Assembly (NCBI GenBank): GCA_025677815.1
Contig: JAIXMP010000003.1
Location: 1,240,001-1,304,000 of the forward strand
Length of the DNA stretch: 64,000 nucleotides
Source of the DNA: Phascolomyces articulosus
Lineage: Eukaryota; Mucoromycota; Mucoromycetes; Mucorales; Lichtheimiaceae
Direction of reading: 5' to 3'
A program made the position numbers and the translations under genes. The notes under the pieces are model-generated. The model was not told where the DNA came from, made no database searches, and was given only the letters and a program-made list of their open reading frames with translations. Every line of letters begins with the position of its first letter. Position 1 is the first letter of the stretch. Positions 1 to 12,000 of the stretch are shown here, piece after piece.

Positions 1-691
1 AAGTTGCTGTTAATTAATAGAAAGATGGTACAACTCTTCTTCCTCCTGATGTCGTTGTGCCATAGTAGCAGTGATTGTTTATTCGTGCTCTGTTGATCAT
101 GTTTTTTATCCTTGGGGTATATTCATCGCGACTATAGCTACAGTATCCAACATAATAGAAAAGCTTTAGACACCATAGCAATAAATTCTCAAATAGTATT
201 GCATTTCTTCTTTTATCGTCATGTATATAATTAGACCGTTTGTTCTTGATGAGCACAAGAATCATGACTTGGTCCAATAAAGTATAGAAGGTTGGGGTAT
301 TTCTTTAGAATAGGTTCAAATCGGTACTGTGGGTATAATACCACATCAATATGTAAATAGACAAGACTGCCAAAAGTTGTATGGTCCACAGTTGACATTG
401 AGTGCGACTGTTTTGTGGTTATAATATCATTGACGACCCTGGTGAGCCGTTATCGTTATCGTTATTGCTGTTATTACGTTTATTTTTTATCCTGGTGGTT
501 TTAAGTTGTACATATCCATGGAAATTTTACGAACTTTTCGTTAATATGTAAAATGAGTAAGATGAGGACACGTACAAGGTAGATGAGCAAAGGGAACGTT
601 GAATTCGTGATTCCCAGGATCGAGATAATCGACTATCAGATAACTGCAACAATCGAAGAAACGCGATGTGATCCACAATATTACAGTTATT
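1..691. other. No recognisable gene at left edge
   Basis: AT-rich sequence with only short open frames. An 87-codon minus-strand frame covers the first 277 bases, but it matches no family I recognise. It lies downstream, on the same strand, of the F-box relic at 692-1088, so it could be more of that dead gene's C-terminal part. I cannot support it as a gene. Confidence 0.4.
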
Positions 692-1088
692 AAACACTGT
701 ATATATTTATCCCAAGATATAATTTTTTAAATATTGGATATATTATTTTATACCAACTTGGATAAACTGTTGTGCTCTTTTTACCTAGTGCATCAACCCC
801 ATCGCATCCAAAGTCAATAGCTAACTTTTGCATAATATAATATAGATGATCTTCTGTTTTCATGGGGTTAAATACAATACTTTTAACATGGCTTCCAAAG
901 CAATATTCAATACGACGATCGTGTAGTATACATAATACATTCCGTTTTGAGAATTATAAATTTCTCCAGTTGTTATGCGTATATTGTGGTACGCGATTAA
1001 ACCAGTCCTTTGAGATTGTCATACACGTCAAATAAACTTCCTATTGAAGGAATGAAAAGATAGTGACAATAATATCAAAATCAGGTAG
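692..1088 (-). pseudogene. Decayed F-box protein gene fragment
   Basis: Read on the minus strand from about 1088, one frame gives an F-box-like start (LPDFDIIVTIFSFL), then TAG at 1041-1043. It continues in the same frame with TCMTISKDWFNRVPQYTHNN, which has the look of the second F-box helix and the following Trp/Asn region. TAA follows at 954-956, and the frame is then open to about 692 with residues such as HDRRIEYCFGSHVKSIVFN. The two stops inside an otherwise continuous, family-like reading show an inactivated F-box/LRR-type gene. F-box proteins are adaptors of SCF ubiquitin ligases and are an expanded family in Mucorales. Neither stop is flanked by convincing splice sites. The C-terminal end is not recognisable. 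Confidence 0.6.
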
Positions 1089-1777
1089 ATCAATAAACAA
1101 TGAACCATTGTTTTTTGACAAACTCTTGATTGAATTATCAAGGTTCATGGTTGTTGATACTGTGATGGGGATGGTTTAATGAAAGTAAGATGGGAATTCT
1201 GCATGTGTTCATATTTTGTAAAAACAACAAATAAGGATACTAGGTGTTTCTAATATGTAAATTTTATTTCTCAAATCTAAAAATGAGAAACAATTTACTA
1301 TTGACGAAGAATTTCCTGTTGCTGTATCCCTTATATTGAAGGATTCGTATTCATAAGACCTCCTCAGCTTATGACACGATTATTGTATTATCTTGTTGTT
1401 GTGTAAATAAGGTTATTCTTAGGTCTTTACGAGTATGATTGAAAATAAAAAACAAGGTACAGTGAAGAATATTTCAAGAATAGACTATTATGATATTTTT
1501 GTTTCTTGGGTTATCCAAGTAAGTACCTTAGCACATCAACCGTTCATGAGAGCTTGTTTAAAGTTATGGAAAAAAAACGCCTCATCAGCGTAAAGCTAGT
1601 TGCATAAAAAAGATCAGAAGCTTAACGGAGTTTTACCTTTTATATAACAAAAAATCGGTGGCTTTGAATGAATTTTGATACCATCCAATTTTTTTCAATT
1701 TTCTCTTTGACACTGAAAAGAAAAACCTTTTTTCTCGTTTAATTCTTTAATTCTTTTTTTTTATATTTATAAATACC
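1089..1777. other. Intergenic region upstream of fibrillarin
   Basis: No gene recognised. The last 130 bases before the fibrillarin ATG are rich in T and CT runs (about 1690-1765) and probably hold its core promoter and 5' UTR. No specific binding site is claimed. Confidence 0.4.
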
Positions 1778-2755
1778 ATGGCATTCGATAATCGTGGTGG
1801 AAGAGGCGGTCGCGGAGGATTCGGAGGCGGTCGCGGTGGTGGCCGTGGTGGATTCGGCGGCGATCGCGGTGGTCGTGGTGGTGGACGAGGTGGCCGTGGT
1901 GGAGGCCGTGGCGGTTTCGGTGGCGATCGCGGCGGTCGAGGCGGCGGTCGTGGTGGCATTAGCAAAGGTGGTCGCGGTGGCGGTGGCCGTGGACGTGGTG
2001 CTCCCCGTGGTGGTCGTGGAGGAGCCCGTGGTGGTGCCAAGGGTGGTAACAAGGTGATTATTGAACCCCATCGTCATGAGGGCATCTTCATTGCTCGTGG
2101 AAAGGAAGACTTGCTTGTGACCAAGAATTTGGTTCCCGGTGAATCTGTCTATGGTGAAAAGCGAATTTCTGTGGATGGACCCGAAGGTACCAAGGTTGAA
2201 TATCGTGTATGGAATCCTTTCCGTTCCAAATTGGCTGCTGCTGTCTTAGGTGGTGTAGATCATATCCATATTGCTCCTGGTAAAAAGGTTCTTTATTTGG
2301 GTGCTGCCTCAGGTACTTCCGTATCACACGTTGCCGATATTGTCGGTCCTCAAGGTGCTGTTTATGCTGTCGAATTCTCTCATCGTTCTGGTCGTGATTT
2401 GATCAACATGTCTAAAAAACGTACTAATGTCGTTCCTATCATTGAAGATGCTCGTCAACCCCAAAAGTACCGTATGCTCGTTCCCATGGTCGATGTCATT
2501 TTTGCTGATGTTGCTCAACCTGATCAAGCTCGTATTATTACTTTGAACGCTCATCACTTTTTGCGAAATGGCGGCCATATTGTTATTTCTATCAAGGCAT
2601 CATGTATTGATTCTACTGTCGATGCTGCCACCGTCTTTGCTCGTGAAGTCAAGAAACTTCAAGAAGAACGTGTAAAGCCTCAAGAACAATTGACCTTGGA
2701 ACCTTATGAAAGAGATCACGCTGTTGTTGTTGGTCAATACAACCGTAACAACTAA
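1778..2755 (+). CDS. NOP1: Fibrillarin, rRNA 2'-O-methyltransferase (Nop1)
   Basis: Single uninterrupted frame of 325 codons. Residues about 5-92 form a glycine/arginine-rich (GAR) domain of repeated RGG units. The rest is the fibrillarin methyltransferase fold: [18 protein letters not shown] at about 171-188 is the SAM-binding motif I, with the conserved acidic residue in YAVEFS, then [12 protein letters not shown] and the [10 protein letters not shown] strand. In box C/D snoRNPs fibrillarin methylates the 2'-OH of ribose in pre-rRNA and U3-type RNAs in the nucleolus, together with Nop56, Nop58 and Snu13. Length is typical. The gene has no intron, unlike nearly every neighbour. The start ATG follows a T-rich leader, and [11 protein letters not shown] is the usual type of fibrillarin N-terminus. 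Identification is very secure; the symbol follows the yeast orthologue. Confidence 0.97.
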   Translation: MAFDNRGGRGGRGGFGGGRGGGRGGFGGDRGGRGGGRGGRGGGRGGFGGDRGGRGGGRGGISKGGRGGGGRGRGAPRGGRGGARGGAKGGNKVIIEPHRHEGIFIARGKEDLLVTKNLVPGESVYGEKRISVDGPEGTKVEYRVWNPFRSKLAAAVLGGVDHIHIAPGKKVLYLGAASGTSVSHVADIVGPQGAVYAVEFSHRSGRDLINMSKKRTNVVPIIEDARQPQKYRMLVPMVDVIFADVAQPDQARIITLNAHHFLRNGGHIVISIKASCIDSTVDAATVFAREVKKLQEERVKPQEQLTLEPYERDHAVVVGQYNRNN

Positions 2756-3375
2756 ACAATCCGTCTTTTATTATTACTATTATCCATCCGCTCTTCTTTC
2801 TTCTCACTCTTTTTTTTTGCATGATTTCATTATTTTTTCTTTACAACGACACGCTTTATTATTGTTTTCTTTTTTTGTATATAAAACCATAACTTACTAC
2901 TAGTTTATCACTCTTAAAGTATTTTGTCACACATTCTCTCTTAACACCTTTTCTACATTATATACACCCATATAGTACATTATGTGTAAAACTCGGTCTT
3001 CTTCTTTATCAAAAAGTAGTATTGGTTTCTTTTCTTTTTGCATTAAAAAAAGCTTTCTTTTTTTCTTTTTTTTTTTTATGTTAAATATTAATTTGGTTTT
3101 TCATTTGTAAAGTTTCATCTGTCGAATATATGTTTCGGGAATATGTGTGGATAGCAGTTTGTCCTGGTAGTGATTATTACGTAACGTTAGAAGGTCTGAA
3201 ACCATTTATAATCTTCATAATAAAGTATATAATAGGAAATGCTGATCTTACTGGGGAGAGGGAAGGAGCAGTATATAATAGCTATAACAATATTTTTGTG
3301 TGTGAACATTTGTACTACGCCATTATTATCAGATTTTCATGACCCATGGAAGAGGTGGAAAATTAAATATTAATT
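2756..3375. other. Intergenic spacer, fibrillarin 3' side
   Basis: T-rich, with long poly-T and CTTT runs around 3020-3080. A 70-codon plus frame at 3130-3342 has no family resemblance. It should contain the fibrillarin 3' UTR and the promoter of the next gene. Confidence 0.4.
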
Positions 3376-6300
3376 ATGCCCATGTCCAGACGATATATTC
3401 ATCTTTTTACCTTTTTCTTCCTCTCTTTCTCAATACAGCACAGTATGTCTGAGGTAGCACCTCAGCTTAAACAACAACAAGAACAACAATACGATATCAA
3501 TGCTCAACTTGATACTGATACCAACACCCATTCACAACAACAAAAAAACGTGAAAGAAATCGATCAACTGTATGAAAAGGCAAATAATGAGGATCGAGAA
3601 ATAAAAGTTTTGGAACCACAACATGCTCCACAAGTGCCACCACCACCTGCTACTATGGAGAGCGGTGGTAGACGACCGGAGAAGAAAACAATTCGCGATC
3701 AAGGTATATGTCAATCATGCATAAATTTTTCATTTTCGCCCACTCATTTGCAGATCATAATAATATATATAACAATTATAGAAGATGAAAATCCTGTACA
3801 AGCCCAAGATTTCGGAAAGCTGGATAATGATGTTACTATAATAAATGACCCACTAGCCCAAGACCGTGAACGACGCGTTAATTCTTATGGTCCTCTTGAA
3901 AACAAGAGTGACCAAGCAAGTATCGCCAGTGACAGTACAATTAGTAGCGGAGGTCGCCGGTATCGTCACCATCATGAAGAACGTCATCGTCAATCCATTG
4001 ATCAACTCAATAAACGATTATCAGTGAGCATAACGGCCAAAGATCGTTTCAGAGAACCAACAAAGCTTGTTCGAAAAATCGAGTTTACAGCTTTCAAATA
4101 TATTGCAGCTGTTTGTTCTGTCAATTTTCTGTTGGGTAAATTTGGATTCAGTATGATATTTGCTATTGCCGTGGTTATAATGGGTGGTGTTGGTTATTGG
4201 TATTTCGGCACCCAGCCCAGTAAAAAGGATTTGGAATGGCAATTAGATAACCAACAAGAAGAAGTGGAGTCAGTAAGTATATAAACGTATTGTTATTGTG
4301 GTTGATCAAGGGCGTGTAATTAGCGAGTGGATCTGTATAAATTTGTAAACTCACTCTAATGACCATATTTTAGCTCTATACATCTGAAGGTGAAACAGTA
4401 GAATGGATGAACTTTATGATCGAAAAGATTTGGCGAAGTATTGATCAGGATTTCTTTACCGCTCTCCAATCCATGATTGAAGATAATATTCAAAGTATTG
4501 CCCCCAGTTTCATTGTAAGTATTTATAACATGTTAAAAACAAGTGTATGTATACCTATATGGTTTGATTAAAGGTTTCCTTTTTGTGATATATATAGAAA
4601 GGTATATCAATCTATGATCTAGATATTGGGCCACAGGCACCTCGAGTCCAATCGTAAGCATGTATCTTTTTTTTTTAGCTAGATACTAACTAAATAAATA
4701 ATAATAAAATAACCCTTTTCTTTGAAATCTAGTATTCGTGTATTTCCACCATTACCTGGACATTCTGAAGAGAGTATTGTAAGTATTCTCCGTGACAAAG
4801 GTAGAAGCCTTTATTTTTTAGAAAAAGCACTAATATTGATAAAATACAATAATATTATATAATTATAGTTTGGTGAAGCATCGTTTAGTTTTCATCAACA
4901 TCCTGCTGCTTCATTATCAGCAGAACGAGGAAGGATTAAACCATCACCACCCGGTGTTACTGTTGCAGTCCAAACAGGAGTCACTTCACCTATCAGTGTT
5001 CGAGGTGAATTAACAGCTTTGTATGGCAAATTACGTTTCAAACTTATTACAGGGCCTGATCTTCCGTTCATATCCAAGCTTACTGTTGCATTTACAAATG
5101 TACCAACCGTTGAAACTGCTGTGATGCCACTTACAAATCAAATTAATTTAATGCATGTAAATTATAAATTCATACCCTCTTTCCTCTTCCTTGCCTTTTT
5201 TTTGAATACTTATTTATATGATTTATAGATACCATGGTTAAAAATGCTAGTGAACGAAGGGCTTAAAATTGGATTGACGGATTTAGTGGATCCAAAAAGC
5301 ATGACTCTTGATTTTCAACAGTTGATGGGTGGTACTGCACAAGATACAGCGGCATTGGGTGTGATACGGGTTGAAATTCGAGGTGCAAAAGCTGACCCAT
5401 CTGTGGTTCGCTTACAAGGTAAGGAAAAAAAGCCTCGGAATAACAATAGGTATCATTGGAGCAGATCACCCTAGATGTATACCATATTATATACAATAGA
5501 AATCGAGGATTCATATGCCACATTATCGCTAAGCAACCAACCAAAACGCAGCATGTCTTCAACTCGTGTATTGACAAACGATAAAGATCCTCGTTGGAAT
5601 GAAGTACTTTATGTATTAATATCTAGAGATGATATTTCTGCAGACACCAACGTGGATATTCGAGTATGGGATGCCGATAAAATTAAATTTGATGATGTAT
5701 GGGGCACATTTTCTATACCTGCCAGAGAAATTATACAAAGTAAAATGGATAAACTTGGTAATGTGATTGAATGGTGTCAAGAAGAACGTGTGGCCTTTGA
5801 TGGGTAAGCATATATCACAATATATTATATCGTTGAAAAACCTCTATAGCTATTAATACTAAAATGCTATATTATAAATAGCTGGGCACCATTGGATGGA
5901 AAATCTTTCGAAGAATGTCAAATGAAAGTAAATTGTAAGATTAGTTTCCATCCCAAATATATTACACCCAAAAAAGATGTAATTAAAGAAACCGATATTG
6001 CTGCTAAAGAAGAAGCAGAAAATGAACAAAAGGCAGTTTCTGTCGATCCAGAACATAAAAGTGGCATTTTGTCTGTTTTTATCCGACAAGGCATGGATCT
6101 AGAGATTGGTGATGCTGAAGAGTTAGCTGAAGAGGAACTCAAACATCCTTATAATTCGGATCAAGTTGTGAGTCCATATGCATGTCTCTATCTAAATGAT
6201 AGTAAGGTATATCAAACACGAAGTAAACTACGAAACCCAAGTCCAGTAAGTTTTCTATATAATTATCGTAGCTTGATCTCTTGATCGGAAGAGGTACACG

Positions 6301-7558
6301 TATATGCAATTTTTCCTGACATGATATCATTTATTATAGCACTGGAATGCAGTGTCTGAACATTTTATCAAAGGTTTTAATGAGACAACTATCCGTATCT
6401 CGGTTAAAGCAGCCCTTGATTTGGAACGTGATCCAGTTCTTGGTATTAAAATGTATCATTTACGAGATTTATTTAACGACAAGGGAAATAGCGAGGTTAG
6501 TAGTTGGGACCAAGAATATATATTATTGTGGGAAATAATTGATTATTTTTTATTAATGTAATAATCCTAAAAAAAATGCATATTTATAGTATAAGGAGGC
6601 TCAAACATGGTTCCCATTAAGTGATGGTGTTGGATTTGGTAAAGTACTTGTCACACTCAAGTATAAACCAGTACATCTTACAATTCCTCGCGAGCTTTCT
6701 GGAGCTGATGTTGGTACCTTGATTGTCGACAGTGTTCAATTGGAACACCTGTCTGGTGTACTTGATAGCAGTCGTAAGAGCGTCACACGTGCCACGCTTT
6801 CACTTAACGTTGATCCAGTCATTGAAAAACGTCTAAAACCACATGATCTTCAGCCTAATGAAATTGCATGGATAGATCATCATTTATTTTTCCCACTTAT
6901 TATGCGCTATCGATCTGCATTGTATATACACATTGGGCAAGGATCAATGGGTGGACACAAAGCAACAGGACGTGTTTGGCTCAAAGAAATACCTGATAAT
7001 GAATGGCAATATGTACAAATTGGATTATTCAATTCAATATCTGAACAAAGTAAAGAAGCAAATCGTAATGAGGACCCGTGGGATTCACAAGGTGCGTTTG
7101 GTTATGCTGTTTTACGGGTCAAGGTGGTACCTGGTTTTTCCCCTGTTCATACACATTTACGTTCGTTTAATATGGATATGGTGGGTGTTGATCCATTCCA
7201 CACAGAGAAAATGAAAGCTAAGGAACAACATTGGATACGTGAACAAGGAGGTACCACTGTTGGTAGTAACTCGGATCATGCTGATGAAGGACGCGGTGCT
7301 CACGATTTCGGATCTTTTGATTCAGATACAGGATCCACTATAATATCGAATGATAACGAAGATGAAGACGAAGAGAACAGCGCAGATGAATACACACGAG
7401 AGATATTTGGATTAAATAAGAGCTCCAAAGTTAGCAAACATCGTGTTTTAAGAAAAGCTACTTGGGGCAAGGACATTGTTAAACAACATATTGATAACCT
7501 ACGACAAGGATTTAATTCTGAAGCACGAAATAATCGAACAGTTGCTAAAGACGTTTAA
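3376..7558 (+). CDS. SMP- and C2-domain membrane protein, Mug190/tricalbin-like
   Basis: Eleven exons join in frame: 3376-3703, 3782-4272, 4374-4514, 4598-4653, 4733-4778, 4869-5156, 5229-5418, 5500-5803, 5882-6245, 6340-6495, 6590-7558, giving 1110 aa. A second in-frame ATG at 3445 (MSEVAPQ...) follows a pyrimidine-rich stretch and may be the true start (1087 aa). The N-terminal part is polar and Q-rich. A hydrophobic hairpin (about residues 214-251) is followed by an SMP lipid-binding domain (about 275-480) and at least two C2-like regions (about 488-600 with NDKDPRWNEVLYV, and about 655-790). The tail is acidic and Asp/Glu-rich. SMP-C2 proteins tether the ER to other membranes and move lipids between bilayers. 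The order TM hairpin-SMP-C2 resembles fission yeast Mug190 and tricalbins. Which of these is closest needs a tree. Confidence 0.85.
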
Positions 7559-7875
7559 TTTTTTTTTCCTGGACAATTTTTATAATATAATCACTTGATA
7601 CATATTATTCAGTGTATTATTTTTGTACAATTTTCTATATAATTAATATTAATTCTTAATAAACACGATTGCCATCCATCGCATCTGGTACTTCTTTTTA
7701 ATCCAAAGTGGTTATAAATTTATTAAAGGGGCTGAAAATGAAAATGTTGTCAACAATATTCATTGGCTGAAATCACCCTTCAACGATTTTAATTTGTGAC
7801 GGTTGAGCATTTTTGGGTCCTTGTTTGTGAAAGTTGACTTCTCAGTTTTTTTTTCCTGTACAAAAAATATATACA

Positions 7876-8283
7876 ATGGCAACATCAGCATCGCCAGCAC
7901 GTCTGGCTCAATTAGCTCAACTTCAATGCAAAATATTCCAAAACGTATACAATCCTACAGCTGCACGTACTGGTAACAAGATTCTTCGTCAGCGTTTATT
8001 GGGTCCTACCATGACCGCGTATAACCCACAAAAGCTTGTTCATTTTCGCGACATTAAGGCCTTGTATCCTGACCTTGGCTTAATCGATATGGATGAAAAG
8101 GCTCGTTTGGATGAAATTGCACGAAGAAAGAGACGTGGAAAGGGAGCACCTAAGAAGGGTATGTTTTTGATTTTTAATTTTTCTTCTCTTTTGTTTATTG
8201 ATATCAAGAGTTGGTTTCTAAACTCGTATTTTAATATCAAAAAATTAGGTCAGGGCAAGCGTGCCTCCAACAAGAAAAAGTAA
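7876..8283 (+). CDS. Mitochondrial small ribosomal subunit protein mS33 (Rsm27/MRPS33)
   Basis: Two exons, 7876-8158 and 8249-8283, give a 105-residue basic protein. The short second exon encodes the lysine-rich end (GQGKRASNKKK). The sequence matches the mS33 family: an N-terminal LAxLQCKIFQNVYNPTxxRTGNKILRQRLxGP block, a YYP-like region (here YNPQKLVHFRDIKALYPDLGL) and a basic tail. mS33 sits in the head of the mitochondrial small ribosomal subunit. The ATG at 7876 is chosen over an upstream in-frame ATG at 7834 because it begins the conserved MATSASPARLAQL type of N-terminus and follows a T-rich leader. The family is typically about 100-110 aa, so it is full length. Confidence 0.9.
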   Translation: MATSASPARLAQLAQLQCKIFQNVYNPTAARTGNKILRQRLLGPTMTAYNPQKLVHFRDIKALYPDLGLIDMDEKARLDEIARRKRRGKGAPKKGMFLIFNFSSLLFIDIKSWFLNSYFNIKKLGQGKRASNKKK

Positions 8284-9051
8284 TTATCATCAAACCATAT
8301 TTATACACACGAAATTGTTATATAACAAAATCAACCAGTATTACTACAGCAGCATCAACAACAATAGCAACAAAAGCAGTAACAATAACATTTTACTGTC
8401 ACCATTTTTCTATTTTACATGTACATAATATAGATTTATATTCTTCCTTCTTTCATTACAACCTTGCTTTTGGAATATTGACGAATATATTGATCCTTTT
8501 TTTTTTCTTTTTTGCTTTTAACTAAAAGTACTTATAATTTGCAATGGATGAGAATAGTAATTGCTATTTGATACAGTGGATATTTGTCAGGGAATACAAA
8601 ATGGGATGATGATATTGGAGGATGAATATGATAGAATTCATCTTGTTAATAAACGGGCCATAGGTTCAAATATGATCCTTTGATATGATAAGGAGCTGGA
8701 AACTTGGTTGTCAATGTGTGAATGATTATTATCAAAGAGGTTGAATATCGATAGTTAATTACATCAAACTGACTCCTAATAAAGGGATCATGCATACTCT
8801 ACTTTATTTGGGGTTTCTTTTGTTTTATCCCTTATAATTCTATTTAATACAACTAAATACAATCTGACAGATAATTGATAAATGGTTTATGCCTTTTTGC
8901 ATTGATGTTAACCACTCACATAGGAAAAAATGGGAAACAAAAAAAAACAATAGGTAACTCTGGGTTCTAAAAAAATACACAAGGTAACATTTTGTCTTTT
9001 TTTGAAACGAAGCATTTTTTTTCTGTTGCTTTGGTCTCTTTTTTTTTTGAC
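8284..9051. other. Intergenic spacer between mS33 and the Sen1-like gene
   Basis: No gene seen. It starts with short purine/CAG-CAA-like repeats (8340-8385), becomes AT-rich, and ends in a T-rich leader directly before the helicase ATG at 9052. Confidence 0.45.
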
Positions 9052-12000
9052 ATGACTGAGTCCATGCGCAGCAACCATTCTTCAAAAAAGTTGGAAGAGC
9101 TGCTAAAGTTACTTGACGAGAAAAATGAAGAACCAAATAATGCCGAACTTGAATCACGTTTCTTTAATGATGTATTGGAGTACCTTTTAAATGATTCTTC
9201 TGATCATTGGTGGTGTTCCGAGATTGAAATGCCTATTGCTCAAGAATCTCTTTGGCTCTTTTCTTTACCAGATCACGAGAATATTAATAAATACAAGGAG
9301 CGATTAGGTCTACAATTACGTACATGTACACGATGTCTTCATAATTACTATTCATCAAAACCAATGCTACGAGAACGGTAAAATAGAAACCTGAGATCTT
9401 TTTTAAGGATCTATTTTTTTAAAAAAAAGGAGATAATGACAATCACGCAGCACATGAAAAGAGAAAACTTATATATAGAGGCATAAATTTATAATAGATA
9501 TAATACCGTTTTTTCTATTGAAAATGTACAAAGTTTTTTCGACATTTTGGATCGATTCGATCGTCATCGCGTCATGACAATTCTTCGACGCAACGTTTAT
9601 ATTCAACGCGAACAAGACACGTCAAAACCACAATCTTTGTCCGACACGATTATATGCGCAGTTTATGATATTTTATACGCGCCCCATCTCTTACACCAAA
9701 ATGATTGTGACCAGCTCTTTTGTGACTTATTCGACAAAATGCATGCATCTGCCATTTTCCCTAGTATCAGTACGGATGTGGCTAATGGTGTTGTATTACT
9801 TGCATACCATCATCATCGTATTGTTCGATCTTGGGCAAGAAAATTACTTGATAGGTTAGCAACGGATCAATATATACTTGAAGATCCAGATACCCATGTA
9901 CAACATGCTCCCCAATATTATGCGAATCCACCTGCCGACTTCATTACGGACACGATCAAATTGACAAACGATATAGGAGAACGAAGCAAAGCATTTCGTG
10001 CCACAATTAATATACTGGGACCTGATCAATTGAAAAAAATTATGGACGACACAACCACTTCAGTACAACAATGGATTAGTCAACAAATTTCTAATTTAGC
10101 CAGTGAGAATAGCAACATAATGCAAGAGACTATCCGTATCATGACAGTTTTGCTTCAAAAATTAGGTCGAAATTTCTGGGGCAACGAAGTTGATTTGCCC
10201 GATACGCATCACAATTTTTTAAAACGTGTATGTGAGGATCAAGGATTTCAAGCTATTATGAAAATTGCCCGACAAAGTAATACTGGCAAAGTTTTACAAC
10301 GAGATGGAACGGTCTATCCGGAAGACAAGTTAATTATACGTATCAAGGGGATGTTGAGTTGGATCTATTTTTATTGGAGTGCGCTTCCAGACGATGTACA
10401 AGATCAAACCGCTGATAGCATATTAAACATGTTATGGGGCTATTTCCAACTGAATAGCTGGGCTATTATTTGCAAAGCATGTTGTGCAGAGCTTGGTTTT
10501 AAAGTTATTGAAGATTCTCTCGCGCGTGGCGGTGATAAATGTCCATACGATAAATTAAATGAATACGCTTCGACAGCTGTGTGGTTTGCATCTATTCCGT
10601 TGGCTCAATTACCAAAAACATTTCGTCATATACCCGAACTTGCCGCTAGGGTACTTACCCAAGCATTACGACAAGATGCATTGAATATTCGTGAACGTGT
10701 CATTGCGATTTCACAATCTAGTAACGAAGAGCAGCAAGAGCAACAACAACAACAGCAAAACTCTTCACGCATTGGACTTCAATCCGTATGGCTGGCCATC
10801 GGTGATGCTTATAAAAAACAACCAGATGTCATCGAACCACGAGTAATTCTCGTGACTATTGAAGGATATTCTCCACTCGTCATCGTTGATCTTCCAATTT
10901 CTAACAAGAGACATCCATTATATACATCGAATAAAGGTTCCACCTTGATGAAGCAAATCAGCACAATTCGACAAATCTTTAGCGATGTATTACGTTATGC
11001 AACAAGCAGTACTACAACAGCATCAATTCATGAACGACTCAAACTCTATGAACAATCTGACATCATTTCAACTGTTCTCCCACTCACTTGCTCACCTTAC
11101 GTGGATGAAATTCGAAAGCCGATTTTGCAACTTTTATCTGTATCTAATTCCAATAAGACTAATTTACAAGAACAATTTACATTTCGTCATTACGTGGATG
11201 AGCAACCTCGACGGGTCCTTGAAGCATTGTCTGTTATTTTGGATGACTTTAATAACCTTGCTATGCCACTTGTTGCTCTAGATAGTTTCAAACTGGTAGG
11301 ACCCTTGAATCAAACTTTGACTCATCTCATCACTGCCATTGTGGGTGACGAAGAGAGTTACATGTTACAACTAGTTATTATGGGCGATTACACCAGTGAA
11401 GAACATCGAGTGATCAAACTATTTTGGGATACGTGCTGGCGAACCATGGCATTGATCTTTGGAAAAGCGATGGAATGGTCTGGAACACACAAGTCAAGAG
11501 AAGTCGTAGATGCCACCATTGCACTATTTGATACGGCGAAAATGATGATAGGTGCCCGACAGGTGTTTCAAAAAGCAGTCGATAGTTCAGCACCCGTGGA
11601 TACTGACTTGTCGTCGTTTGATGATACTTCCCAATTACAATATGAGCATGTTAAGGAAGCGTTTGACTCACTATCTTGCTGGATTATTGTCACACGTGCT
11701 GAAGTGATTCAAAAGCTGGTACCATTGATTATCCTTATGTTGAATCATTTACAAAATATACATATCAAGATTCCGGAGGATGTATGTAAGCGTCTGACGT
11801 TAGCTGCTACTGGAGTAACTCCAACACGACTTTTACAAGAATCCAAAGATTCATTGTTGGCTGCTTTACGTGGTCATCAGCCAGAAAAGATTATCATCTA
11901 TGATAGTGACGAAGAAGAAAATTGGCAACTTGTTGAACCTTCTTATTATACATCTCCTTCACATTATGATCACCATCAAAACACATCGAGCCGTATGCCG

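Noticed and set aside
1739..2077. Long minus-strand frames rich in Thr/Ala or Pro/Arg opposite fibrillarin
   Set aside because: They are antisense shadows of the GGN/CGN-repetitive GAR domain coding sequence.
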